From assembly GCF_000024005.1 (NCBI RefSeq), contig NC_013132.1:5822001-5886000 (forward strand): a stretch of DNA of 64,000 bases, in the 5' to 3' direction. The notes under the pieces were generated by a model. The model did not search any database. It was not told the DNA's origin and was given only the letters and a program-made list of their open reading frames with translations. Positions 1-8,453 of this stretch are shown piece by piece. The position numbers were made by a program, and so were the translations under genes. Each line of letters begins with the position of its first letter. Within the stretch, counting starts at the first letter, position 1. This DNA comes from Chitinophaga pinensis DSM 2588. GTDB taxonomy: Bacteria > Bacteroidota > Bacteroidia > Chitinophagales > Chitinophagaceae.

Positions 1-381
1 AGAGGCTTACCCGGTCGTACCGGTTATTCTGCCTCCAAATTTGCTATGCAGGGTTTCCTCGAAGCACTACGCACCGAAAATCTGCATACAGGCATTAACG
101 TAATGTGGGTAAGTCCAGGCTTCACCTCATCGAATATCCGAAACACCGCCCTCAATGAACAGGGTCGTGCACAGGCAGAAACACCGCTGGATGAAGGAAA
201 ATTAATGAGCGCTGAAACTGTGGCAGATGAAATACTCAAAGCTGTCACAAAACGGAAACGCACATTGGTGCTTACAGGGCAGGGCAAACTGACAGTTTTC
301 CTCAGTAAACTTTTCCCCGGACTGCTCGATGGACTGGTGTATAACCATTTTAAGAAAGAACCAGGTTCACCACTTCAGTAA
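1..381 (+). CDS. SDR family oxidoreductase, C-terminal part (5' end outside the window)
   Basis: The reading frame is open from base 1, so the gene starts upstream of the window. The first residues contain the short-chain dehydrogenase active-site signature YSASK, with the catalytic Tyr and Lys, about residues 9-13 of the visible part. This is followed by the helix and the WVSPGF segment that closes the NAD(P) site in classical SDRs. The Rossmann glycine motif is not visible. The C-terminus ends with a short hydrophobic and basic tail, which fits SDRs of the DltE/YqjQ kind. Substrate cannot be inferred. No terminator with a U-tract follows. Confidence 0.85.
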   Translation, partial: RGLPGRTGYSASKFAMQGFLEALRTENLHTGINVMWVSPGFTSSNIRNTALNEQGRAQAETPLDEGKLMSAETVADEILKAVTKRKRTLVLTGQGKLTVFLSKLFPGLLDGLVYNHFKKEPGSPLQ

Positions 382-391
382 ATAACGTCAG

Positions 392-438
392 GCCGTTCAT
401 CGTCAATGATTGATTACAAAGGTATTAGCATGAACGGC
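392..438. terminator. Weak inverted repeat after the SDR gene
   Basis: GCCGTTCAT (392-400) is repeated inverted as ATGAACGGC (430-438), separated by 29 bases. It lies just after the SDR stop and could act as a poor terminator, but the loop is long and no T-run follows. Confidence 0.25.
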
Positions 439-647
439 TTAACGTTTATCTTTCAGGTTTTGTCACCTTTCTTGCCGATGTTATACGCCCCAAAGCCCCT
501 ACCCCGGCCTATTTATAGTTATGCACATCTGAACAAGTTATTGACAAATTCAATACAGCAACATATATATTTTATATTTCTTTGCAGACAAAATGCCGTC
601 AATAGCTCAATGGCATTCTTTTTGGGAAAGTGGTATTCATTGATAAC

Positions 648-1469
648 ATGTCCATAATTACACTGACATCCGACATCGGCTTGCAGGACTACCTGGTAGG
701 CGCCATCAAAGGGCAGCTGTGGCAACACTGTCCTGGTGCCCCCGTCATGGATATCACTCACCAGATCTCCCCCTTCAACCTCCCACAGGCTACATATATA
801 TGTAAGAGCGCTTTCTCTTACTACCCGCCACGTACATTCCATATTGTACTGATCAACCTTTTCGACAGAAAAGCAAATCATGTATTACTGGCAGAACATA
901 ACGGACAATATATCGCCTGCGCTGATAACGGACTGGTGACGATGATAGCAAACGGTACTCCCGATAAAGTCGTAAGATTACAATTATATAAAGACCAACC
1001 CCAGGATACCTTTACCATCCTGAGACGATTCGCAGAAGCTTATAAAGATCTTCAGAGTGGTAAAACACTCGAACAGATCGGCGAACCCGCTAATGACTTC
1101 GTCATCAAGAATAACCTGCAACCAATGACCGGTCAGGATTATATTGATGGCCAGATCATTCATATCGATAACTTCGAGAACGTAGTCGTAAATATCACCC
1201 GCCAGCAGTTCGAAGAACACAGACAAGGCAGACCCTTCTCCATCTTCTTCCGCCGCGACGAGGTGATTACACAACTTTGTGAAACCTACGCCGATGTACC
1301 CGAAGGCCATAAACTGGCCCTCTTTAACGCCGCCGGCTATCTCGAAATCGCAATTAATAAAGGTAACGCCGCCGGCCTGTTTGGTCTTCAGGGCTTCAGC
1401 CGCGATCAACTGGTATCCGGCTTCCAGAAACTGGCATTTTATCAGACAATACGTATCATCTTCGGCTGA
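648..1469 (+). CDS. SAM hydrolase / SAM-dependent halogenase-like protein (DUF62 family)
   Basis: The 274-residue protein fits the DUF62 family, which includes fluorinase and the much commoner S-adenosylmethionine hydrolases that convert SAM to adenosine and methionine. Visible marks are the N-terminal TSDIG segment (usual form TDFG), an ISPFN segment near residue 40, and a C-terminal beta-barrel region with a GNAAG stretch near the end. A hydrolase is more likely than a halogenase because the latter is rare and specialised. The frame can extend to a GTG at 630, but the ATG at 648 gives the N-terminus typical of the family. It is a single gene with about 266 bp of AT-rich sequence upstream. 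Confidence 0.8.
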   Translation: MSIITLTSDIGLQDYLVGAIKGQLWQHCPGAPVMDITHQISPFNLPQATYICKSAFSYYPPRTFHIVLINLFDRKANHVLLAEHNGQYIACADNGLVTMIANGTPDKVVRLQLYKDQPQDTFTILRRFAEAYKDLQSGKTLEQIGEPANDFVIKNNLQPMTGQDYIDGQIIHIDNFENVVVNITRQQFEEHRQGRPFSIFFRRDEVITQLCETYADVPEGHKLALFNAAGYLEIAINKGNAAGLFGLQGFSRDQLVSGFQKLAFYQTIRIIFG

Positions 1470-1632
1470 TTCCGCCGGAACAAGGCTCCCCATGCCTAAA
1501 TCCCAACATATTTGTTTGTTAATCAATTCCTTTCCTATAGCGACTTTTCACCCTGGCATCTTTAAATATTTCCTCTTATTAAAGAAAAAGTTAAAACTGT
1601 TATCGCTAATTATCATAATTTGCTACTTTTTC

Positions 1633-1640
1633 TATTTTTG
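1633..1640 (+). promoter_or_regulatory. Bacteroidota -7 box (TATTTTTG) of the DUF2723 gene
   Basis: TATTTTTG matches the TAnnTTTG consensus and ends 19 bases before the ATG at 1660. No clear TTTG is seen about 20 bp upstream, so only the -7 half is supported. Confidence 0.5.
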
Positions 1641-1659
1641 TCGGACCTAAAACATCCTT

Positions 1660-4600
1660 ATGAATTTTAAAAGGACCAACAATATTGTAGGTTGGGTTGT
1701 CTGTATCATTGCCTGCACTGTCTACATTATGACTATGGAGGCCACCGGAAGTCTGTGGGACTGCGGCGAGTTTATTTCTAGTGCCTACAAGGTACAGGTT
1801 CCGCACCCTCCGGGAGCTCCTTTATTTGTGCTGTTGGGTAGATTGTTTACCATTCCGTTTCCGCCCTCTCAGGCAGCTATCGGCGTAAACCTGATGTCTG
1901 CACTGTCAAGCGGATTCACTATCCTCTTCCTCTTCTGGACCATCACACACTTCGCTCGTCGTCTGATGGTGAAAGCCGGAGAAGTTATTTCCAGCGAAAA
2001 AATGATCGCCATCATGGGCGCCGGCACAGTAGGTGCATTAGCTTACACCTTCTCTGACTCTTTCTGGTTCTCTGCCGTTGAAGGCGAGGTGTACGCAATG
2101 TCCTCCCTCTTCACCGCCATCGTATTCTGGGCGATCCTGAAATGGGAACACGAATCAGATGAAGCATATGCTGACCGCTGGATCGTTTTCATCGCTTTCA
2201 CAATGGGTCTCTCTATCGGTGTCCATCTGCTGAACCTCCTCACCATCCCGGCTATCGTAATGGTGTACTACTTCAAACGCTCTCCTAAAGTAACGCCTAT
2301 CGGTACTTTCTGGGCATTTATCATTGGTTGCGCTATCACCGGTCTCGTGCAGAAGTTCGTTATCCAGGATACCGTTAAGGCTTCCGGTCTGATGGACGTA
2401 TTCTTCGTGAATAGCCTCGGCCTGCCATTCTACAGTGGCTTCGCTTTCTACTTCCTCGCACTGGCTGCAGTCCTGTTATACGGATTGAAAAATCCTAAAT
2501 TCGGTCTCTACGCGCCACTGATCCTGATCGCTTCCGTTATCGTCATCCCTGCCTTTAACGACGCTTCAGGTGCTGGTATCAAAATATTAAAGCTGATCAT
2601 CTCAGCCGCAATCGTATTTATACCTTATCTGGTAAAACTGTTCGATGTTAAAATCGAATCATCCAGCTTTACTCACGCTATCAAAGTAACCATCTACTCT
2701 ATCATCTTCCTGCTGCTCGGTTACTCCACTTATATTACTACAATGATCCGCTCTACCGCGAATCCATCTGTAGATATGTACAACGTGGACAACCCGATCT
2801 CCCTGGTAGGTTACCTGGGTCGTGAACAGTATGGTGATTTCCCGCTGATCTATGGTCAGGTATTCACTGCCCGCCCTACTTCTTATGAAGATGCAGGAAA
2901 CATCTACGCACGTGGTAAAGACAAATATGAGATCGCTGGTAAAAAACAGGTTCCTGTTTACGCTGCTGAAGATAAAATGCTGTTCCCGCGTGTCTGGGAC
3001 GCCAGCAACGATCAGGGGCATGCGGATTACTACCGCGACTGGCTGGGGCTCGATGCCAACGCACGTCCTAGCTTTAAAGATAACGTCAGCTTCTTCGTGA
3101 CATACCAGGTTTACTTCATGTACTTCCGCTACTTTATGTGGAACTTCTCCGGTAAACAAAACGATACACAAGGTTACGGTAACAAACGTGACGGTAACTG
3201 GATCACTGGTATCTCCTTTATAGATAATATTATGTACGGCGACCAATCCATGATGCCGGACAGCTTAAAGAACAACAAAGGACACAATACCCTGTTCCTC
3301 CTGCCGTTCGTACTGGGTGTGATTGGTTTCTTCTATCAGTATAACAATCACCGTAAAGATACACTGGTCGCTTCCCTCCTGTTCTTCTTCACCGGTTTTG
3401 CCATCGTGCTCTACCTGAACCAGGCGGGTAACCAGCCACGTGAACGTGACTATGCATACGTAGGTTCCTTCTATGCATTCGCCATCTGGATCGGTCTGGG
3501 TGTACTGTCTGTGGCTGAATTCCTGAAGAAAAAGACTAAATCAGCGATCTCCGCTCCGGCAGCTGCACTCGTTTGTCTGCTGGCAGTGCCTGTCCTGATG
3601 GGCTTCCAGGAATGGGATGACCACGACCGTTCTACCAAAACCATCGCCCGTGATGTTGCTGCTGACTACCTGAACTCCTGTGCTGAAAATGCAATCCTGT
3701 TCACCGTCGGCGATAACGATACCTACCCGCTGTGGTATGCACAGGAAGTAGAAGGTATCCGTCCTGATGTTCGTGTGATCAACCTCAGCCTCCTCGGTGT
3801 AGACTGGTATATCGATCAGCAACGTCATATGGTTAACAAGAGCGCAGGCGTTCCAATGTCCTGGACTCCTGATAAATACCAGGGCGAAAACCGCAACTAC
3901 ATCCAATACTATGATGGCGGTAGCTTCCCGCAGGATAAATTCTATAACCTGAGAGAAGTAATGGCATTCATGGGTTCTGATGATCCTCGTGCTAAACTGT
4001 CTACTACCGACGGTTCACAGATCAACTACCTGCCTGCTAAAAAACTCTTCGTACCGGTAAACGTAGCAGAAGTGCTGAAAAACGGTACCGTTGATATCCA
4101 CGATAGCGCACGTGTAATGCCACAGCTGCCATTCCAGATCAGCAAATCTTACCTGCTGAAAAATGACCTGGCGGTATACGACATCATCGCCGCTAACGAC
4201 TGGAAACGTCCTATCTACTTCACCAGCCCAACCGATCTCGGTCTGAACGACTACCTCCGTCCGGATGGTCTGACCTACCGCCTCGTGCCGCTGGCTAAGA
4301 CAGAAAGCAACGATCCGATGGGTGCCGACAATAACGTTAACATCCCTGTGATGTACAAAAACCTGATGGAAAAATTCGCTTTCGGTGGTGCTAACGTTCC
4401 AGGTACTTACTTCGACGAACCTAACCGTAAACTGCTGCAATACCTGCGTAACGCTTACACTAAACTGGGTACCGCTATGGCCCTGGCCGGTGACAAAGAT
4501 TCCGCACTCGCAGTACTGAATAAGAGCGATAAAAACCTCCTGCAGGGTAACTTCCCTTACGCAATGACCACGCCAGGACAGATGCACAACTACAGCTCTA

Positions 4601-4890
4601 TGCAGACTGTATACGCTTACTACCTGGCTGGCGATGCGAAGAAAGCAGACGAGATCTCTCAGCTGATCATCAAAGATTGTACACAGCAGTTACAATACTA
4701 TCGCTGCCTGCCACCTTCTAAAATGAATGGTTTGCAGCGTGATATGCAGATGGCTGAACAGTTCATCACCCTGCTGCAGCGTATGAAGGAAGATTTTACA
4801 CATCCTGAACGCCGCCAGTCACTGGAGCAACCGGGTGGTGTCAATATTGACACTGTTGAGCCGGAAGCTGATGGTGCACAAACAAAATAA
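1660..4890 (+). CDS. Large DUF2723 membrane protein, putative protein O-mannosyltransferase-like enzyme
   Basis: This is a 1076-residue polytopic protein. The N-terminal half carries many hydrophobic segments. An early acidic motif, WDCGEF at residues 33-38, is followed by a PHPPGAP loop, the pattern of DUF2723 proteins related to GT-C-fold glycosyltransferases. A second hydrophobic block lies near residues 545-690. The C-terminal 350 residues are soluble and include a helical TPR-like stretch. DUF2723 proteins in Bacteroidota are thought to move mannose from a lipid carrier to secreted proteins; here that role is inferred from family and topology. Its length is normal for the family. The gene has its own promoter and terminator and so is monocistronic. 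Confidence 0.8.
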   Translation: MNFKRTNNIVGWVVCIIACTVYIMTMEATGSLWDCGEFISSAYKVQVPHPPGAPLFVLLGRLFTIPFPPSQAAIGVNLMSALSSGFTILFLFWTITHFARRLMVKAGEVISSEKMIAIMGAGTVGALAYTFSDSFWFSAVEGEVYAMSSLFTAIVFWAILKWEHESDEAYADRWIVFIAFTMGLSIGVHLLNLLTIPAIVMVYYFKRSPKVTPIGTFWAFIIGCAITGLVQKFVIQDTVKASGLMDVFFVNSLGLPFYSGFAFYFLALAAVLLYGLKNPKFGLYAPLILIASVIVIPAFNDASGAGIKILKLIISAAIVFIPYLVKLFDVKIESSSFTHAIKVTIYSIIFLLLGYSTYITTMIRSTANPSVDMYNVDNPISLVGYLGREQYGDFPLIYGQVFTARPTSYEDAGNIYARGKDKYEIAGKKQVPVYAAEDKMLFPRVWDASNDQGHADYYRDWLGLDANARPSFKDNVSFFVTYQVYFMYFRYFMWNFSGKQNDTQGYGNKRDGNWITGISFIDNIMYGDQSMMPDSLKNNKGHNTLFLLPFVLGVIGFFYQYNNHRKDTLVASLLFFFTGFAIVLYLNQAGNQPRERDYAYVGSFYAFAIWIGLGVLSVAEFLKKKTKSAISAPAAALVCLLAVPVLMGFQEWDDHDRSTKTIARDVAADYLNSCAENAILFTVGDNDTYPLWYAQEVEGIRPDVRVINLSLLGVDWYIDQQRHMVNKSAGVPMSWTPDKYQGENRNYIQYYDGGSFPQDKFYNLREVMAFMGSDDPRAKLSTTDGSQINYLPAKKLFVPVNVAEVLKNGTVDIHDSARVMPQLPFQISKSYLLKNDLAVYDIIAANDWKRPIYFTSPTDLGLNDYLRPDGLTYRLVPLAKTESNDPMGADNNVNIPVMYKNLMEKFAFGGANVPGTYFDEPNRKLLQYLRNAYTKLGTAMALAGDKDSALAVLNKSDKNLLQGNFPYAMTTPGQMHNYSSMQTVYAYYLAGDAKKADEISQLIIKDCTQQLQYYRCLPPSKMNGLQRDMQMAEQFITLLQRMKEDFTHPERRQSLEQPGGVNIDTVEPEADGAQTK

Positions 4891-4910
4891 CCGACAAATG
4901 GTATAAAATA

Positions 4911-4944
4911 AGAAGGGCGATCACTGCACAGTGATCGCCCTTCT
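4911..4944. terminator. Perfect 16-bp hairpin after the DUF2723 gene
   Basis: AGAAGGGCGATCACTG at 4911-4926 is exactly complementary to 4929-4944. The plus-strand copy lacks a T-run, but the minus strand reads into a T-rich tail, so the hairpin may serve the convergent minus-strand transcript as well. Confidence 0.7.
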
Positions 4945-4954
4945 GCATTATCAT

Positions 4955-5177
4955 GAATTAAGAATTAGGAATTAAGAATTTATAGAAAAAGTCCTTCGTG
5001 AATGTTCGAAGCCTTTTTCTGTAGTCATCTTGTCCTCATCTTAGGTTAATCCTACGCTAAAAACGTACAGCTTTAACGTAAGATGAAGCAGATATAAGTA
5101 TAAGACAAAACTGCATAAGGACAATTAGTTAAGAGAAAAGCACTTATCCCCAATTCTTAATTCTTAATTCCTAATTC
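4955..5177. repeat. Composite heptamer repeat, copy A
   Basis: Left array: four 7-bp units of the form GAATTAR at 4955-4982. Right array: the same units on the opposite strand at 5152-5177, about 24 of 26 positions identical to the left array when inverted. Between them is a terminator-like hairpin (4984-5020, A-rich on the left, T-rich on the right). A second inverted pair, CATCTTA (5037-5043) with TAAGATG (5080-5086), follows it. The right array runs into the 3' end of the DUF2310 gene and supplies its last codons and stop. Confidence 0.85.
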
Positions 5178-5919
5178 TCCCCGACACCAGCCTGCAATGA
5201 TCACACTTCAGGTCAAATTTCGCCAGTAACTTACTCTCCAGCTGCCATTCTCCGCCACATGACGGACAATGATGCCCTGAGTCCTTATTATCAGCATTAA
5301 AAAGGTAGTAATAACTCGGTTTACCCGTCAATTGCTCCAGCCGGTTACAGATACTACGTCCCTGCGTCGTCAGCGGACTATTAATATCCGATAAAAAATG
5401 ATGAAAGTGTTTTTCTCCCATCGATCCACGGAACCATAGTCCGTCAATCTCCGCGTAACTATTCGACCAGGAATTGATGTCCTCATAATTCCGCTGCCAT
5501 ACACTCGTATACGGCAAATGATAAAGCGGTATCTGGTCAAAGGTATCTCCCGATCTTACAGGAGAAGGCCCGCCCCAGTAAAGAATAAACGAACTGGACG
5601 CACCCACTTCCGCCGTTGGTACCGGCACCAGATGCTCACCCAGGTATTGATAGGATACCGTCACGCCATATCGTTCCATCAGCACAGAAATCCATTGATT
5701 GACATAATCGCTGTTATAACGCTCTTCCAGCGAGTCCTTTTTTAGACACTGCACATGCAGGGACACCGCATCTTCCTGGAAAAGAAATACATGATTTCGG
5801 GATACTAACTGACCATTGGAACGGAGGGAACGGATAAAGAAGTCGGCGTCATGGAGAAATGCCTCCCTTTCCGCCTGAGGCCATATAGCCCTTGCAAACA
5901 GGATCTGATAGATGAACAT
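5164..5919 (-). CDS. DUF2310-like Zn-ribbon protein
   Basis: The 251-residue cytosolic protein ends in a zinc ribbon with Cys218-x2-Cys221 and Cys239-x2-Cys242. This fits the DUF2310 family, described only as possibly nucleic-acid binding. The upstream 210 residues are a mixed alpha/beta domain rich in aromatic residues, with no catalytic motif that I can recognise. The last residues (Ile-Arg-Asn) and the TAA stop are encoded by a heptamer repeat array, so the natural C-terminus may have been altered by repeat insertion or growth. It is a single gene, convergent with the DUF2723 gene. Confidence 0.7.
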   Translation of the reverse strand: MFIYQILFARAIWPQAEREAFLHDADFFIRSLRSNGQLVSRNHVFLFQEDAVSLHVQCLKKDSLEERYNSDYVNQWISVLMERYGVTVSYQYLGEHLVPVPTAEVGASSSFILYWGGPSPVRSGDTFDQIPLYHLPYTSVWQRNYEDINSWSNSYAEIDGLWFRGSMGEKHFHHFLSDINSPLTTQGRSICNRLEQLTGKPSYYYLFNADNKDSGHHCPSCGGEWQLESKLLAKFDLKCDHCRLVSGRIRN

Positions 5920-6046
5920 AGGATATAGTATTCATAATAGGATATATTAAATATACCTAAATACTTTCACTAAAAAAAGTGTCTCTTTTTGCACCTTGCC
6001 ACCTGGTTATTAATGACATAGCACCGCAGTGATCCCTATAAATGAA

Positions 6047-6072
6047 GAAACTCCTGCAAATGCAGGAGTTTC
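6047..6072 (-). terminator. Terminator of the exported isomerase-like gene
   Basis: GAAACTCCTGCA (6047-6058) pairs with TGCAGGAGTTTC (6061-6072). On the minus strand it is followed by a T-rich tail. Confidence 0.75.
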
Positions 6073-6094
6073 CTTATCAAACATCTGAACACTA

Positions 6095-6949
6095 TTATAA
6101 TTTTCCTACCTGGTCCCACCAGAACTTTACGCTCTCTTTCACATCCGGTACGCTGTTATCCCAGTTATACTCATATTCTACAGAGAACATGCCCTTAAAG
6201 CCCTGTGCTTTCAGCTCAGCCAGTACAGCAGGCATATTACAAACACCATTACCCCAGATCACGTCATGCGCATCGCGGGATTTCTCATTCAGGTCTTTGA
6301 AATGCAGGTGCAATACATGCCCCTTCAGCTGTTTAATACAATCAACCGGCTCCATGCCAGAACGTACCCAGTGACCGATATCCGCACAGGCGCCCATGTA
6401 CTTACTGCGTCCCTGAATCGCGACCAGTACGCTATCGGGATGCCAGTAATGACTTGGTTTCGGATGGTCGTGAATTGCTACCTTAATCTTGTATTTATCA
6501 CACAATGCAGATACTGCATCCCAATGCTCGCGTTTAGGCTCCGCAGTGATCACCTGGATGCCCATAGATTTCGCGAATTTAAACACCTGCTCCCATTCCA
6601 GTTCGCTGGCCGGCGATACTACGCCATAAGCCACCAGTTTCTTCTTTTTTGCCTTAAACATAGCTTTTACTTCCGCCTGCTTTGCGGCATCCATTCTCCA
6701 GTCGAATTTGCCATCAATGCCATCCCCGATCGTCTGACCGTTATAACACTCCACATACTCAATACCCGCGCTATCCATCTTTTCAAGGGCTTGTCCCAAT
6801 GTAAAACGGTTAAAGGTATAAGCTTGTGCTCCTAATTTCCAGCCCAGCTTATCGGCGGCTTTTCCCTGCGCAAAACTTAACGTGGATGTCATCGTCGCTC
6901 CGGCCAATACACCGGCCAGGAACAGCACGCTGCTCAATTTTTTAATCAT
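6095..6949 (-). CDS. Exported sugar phosphate isomerase/epimerase-like protein (TIM barrel)
   Basis: This 284-residue protein has a clear signal peptide (MIKK followed by a hydrophobic core, ending near SFAQ). The rest is a xylose-isomerase-like TIM barrel. Metal-ligand type motifs are visible: an ECYN segment, a VAIHDHP segment in mid-protein, a DIGHW segment, and a late HLHFKD, as in AP2Ec-fold isomerases/epimerases. Export indicates action on sugars in the periplasm, as for the many exported members of this family in Bacteroidota. The frame extends upstream to 7024, but the ATG at 6949 begins a good signal peptide and is preferred. A Tat-exported Gfo/Idh oxidoreductase lies 3 kb away. Confidence 0.8.
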   Translation of the reverse strand: MIKKLSSVLFLAGVLAGATMTSTLSFAQGKAADKLGWKLGAQAYTFNRFTLGQALEKMDSAGIEYVECYNGQTIGDGIDGKFDWRMDAAKQAEVKAMFKAKKKKLVAYGVVSPASELEWEQVFKFAKSMGIQVITAEPKREHWDAVSALCDKYKIKVAIHDHPKPSHYWHPDSVLVAIQGRSKYMGACADIGHWVRSGMEPVDCIKQLKGHVLHLHFKDLNEKSRDAHDVIWGNGVCNMPAVLAELKAQGFKGMFSVEYEYNWDNSVPDVKESVKFWWDQVGKL

Positions 6950-7305
6950 CTGCAATAGTTTTAATTTGGTAATCAGTAAAGACCTGTGTGAAAAATACCT
7001 CGTTTCTACGAACAATACAAACAATCAGGGCTGACCGGTCACATCTGCCTGTTAGCGGACCCACAATCAGCGGTTTCCATCCAAACACTTCACCCAATCA
7101 CCACATTTTCCCGACTTTCAGACTCCCTGATGATAGGACAAGATATTATAACCTGTTAAAAAATAAACCTGTTTTCTTATATTAAAATATACCACATACA
7201 TAACCAACTATATCATATCGACATTCTTCGTTATGTTTTTATGAAATTACCGGCTATAGAGTATGTATATACATCATACCACTAAATTGCCTAATTTTAA
7301 ATATT
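6950..7305. other. Intergenic region between divergent genes
   Basis: This 356-bp AT-rich gap holds the minus-strand promoter listed separately. Near the VWA gene there is a perfect 12-bp palindrome, ATGTATATACAT at 7263-7274, 32 bp before the ATG. A TAATTTTA that nearly matches the -7 box lies 6 nt before the same ATG. No gene is visible. Confidence 0.5.
6992..7023 (-). promoter_or_regulatory. Candidate promoter of the exported isomerase-like gene
   Basis: On the minus strand TTTG (7020-7023) is separated by 20 bp from TATTTTTC (6992-6999), one base off TAnnTTTG. It lies 42 bp upstream of the chosen ATG, which supports that start. Confidence 0.45.
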
Positions 7306-8406
7306 ATGAGAGGCATACATTTTTCCAAATTTGAACCCGATGAGCAGCAGGGAAAATCGCCCTTTGAGAAGTTACTGGATGTATTCACTCAACTGCTGAC
7401 TTACACCAGCGGAGATGTCAGTGAAGCATTACAATGGCTGACCGAACTGGACAAAGAGTACCAACTTACCAATGAAGATTACGGCATCGGAGATTTTATA
7501 CAGGAACTGAGAGAAAAAGGATATATCCGTGAAAATGAAGAAAACGGAAACATCCAGATAACCGGCAAGACAGAACAGAGTATCCGCAAAAGAGCACTGG
7601 AAGAGATCTTCGGAAAACTGAAGAAATCAAACAACGTCGGTAATCACAATACCCGCAAATCCGGTCAGGGAGACGAACTGAATGCTGATAGCCGTCCTTA
7701 TCAGTTTGGAGACGCACTGGAACAGATCGATATGACAGCTTCCATCCGCAACGCCCAGATCAATCACGGTATTGACAGCTTCTCCATCCATCAGGACGAC
7801 CTGGAAATCCAGGAAACAGACTTCAAAACCCAGACGTCCACCGCCCTGATGATCGATATCTCCCACTCCATGATCCTCTACGGCGAAGACCGTATCACGC
7901 CGGCCAAAAAAGTAGCCATGGCCCTTAGTGAACTTATCACAACCCGCTACCCGAAAGACACGCTCGACATTATTGTATTTGGTAACGACGCCTGGCAGAT
8001 AGAGATTAAAGATCTCCCTTATCTGCAGGTCGGCCCTTTCCATACCAATACTGTTGCGGGTCTGGAACTGGCCATGGATATTCTCAGACGCAGACGCAAC
8101 CCGAATAAACAGATCTTCATGATCACCGACGGTAAGCCAACCTGCCTCAAGAACGGGAAAGAGTACTATAAAAACAGCTTCGGACTGGACCGCAAAATCC
8201 TCAACCGTACGCTCAATCTTGCTGCTCAATGCAAGAAACTAAAAATTCCGATCACCACCTTTATGGTAGCTACCGACCCGTGGTTGCAAAAATTCGTAAC
8301 AGAGTTTACAGAAACCAACAACGGGAAAGCCTTCTTCTCTGGTCTGGACAAACTGGGACAATTCCTTTTCTTCGACTTCGAGAACGGAAAAAGAAAAATG
8401 CTTTAA
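7306..8406 (+). CDS. VWA domain protein, partner of the downstream AAA+ ATPase
   Basis: The 366-residue soluble protein has a charged helical N-terminal half and a C-terminal von Willebrand factor A domain. The metal-ion site is intact: Asp184-x-Ser186-x-Ser188, a Thr in HTNT at 246-249, and Asp275 in TDG. No signal peptide or membrane segment is present. It lies 47 bp upstream of a MoxR/Mg-chelatase-like ATPase; such pairs form Mg-chelatase-like remodelling machines in which the VWA protein recruits or holds the target. Client and function are unknown. A TAATTTTA box lies 6 nt before the ATG and could give a nearly leaderless transcript. Confidence 0.8.
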   Translation: MRGIHFSKFEPDEQQGKSPFEKLLDVFTQLLTYTSGDVSEALQWLTELDKEYQLTNEDYGIGDFIQELREKGYIRENEENGNIQITGKTEQSIRKRALEEIFGKLKKSNNVGNHNTRKSGQGDELNADSRPYQFGDALEQIDMTASIRNAQINHGIDSFSIHQDDLEIQETDFKTQTSTALMIDISHSMILYGEDRITPAKKVAMALSELITTRYPKDTLDIIVFGNDAWQIEIKDLPYLQVGPFHTNTVAGLELAMDILRRRRNPNKQIFMITDGKPTCLKNGKEYYKNSFGLDRKILNRTLNLAAQCKKLKIPITTFMVATDPWLQKFVTEFTETNNGKAFFSGLDKLGQFLFFDFENGKRKML

Positions 8407-8453
8407 CAGGCATCGCAATCATATCATTGATAGAATAATCCATTAATACAAAC

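Noticed and set aside
2659..3246. Long minus-strand open frame inside the DUF2723 gene
   Set aside because: It is a shadow of a clear plus-strand coding frame and has no recognisable domain. The same applies to similar long opposite-strand frames inside dnaE, the Omp85-like gene and dapF.
4955..5177. CRISPR-like repeats in the heptamer arrays
   Set aside because: The units are 7 bp, contiguous and without spacers, and no cas gene is present. They are tandem repeats, not a CRISPR array.
7263..7274. 12-bp palindrome as a defined operator for the VWA gene
   Set aside because: It is AT-rich and short and occurs only once here, so it is noted in the intergenic entry but not claimed as an operator.
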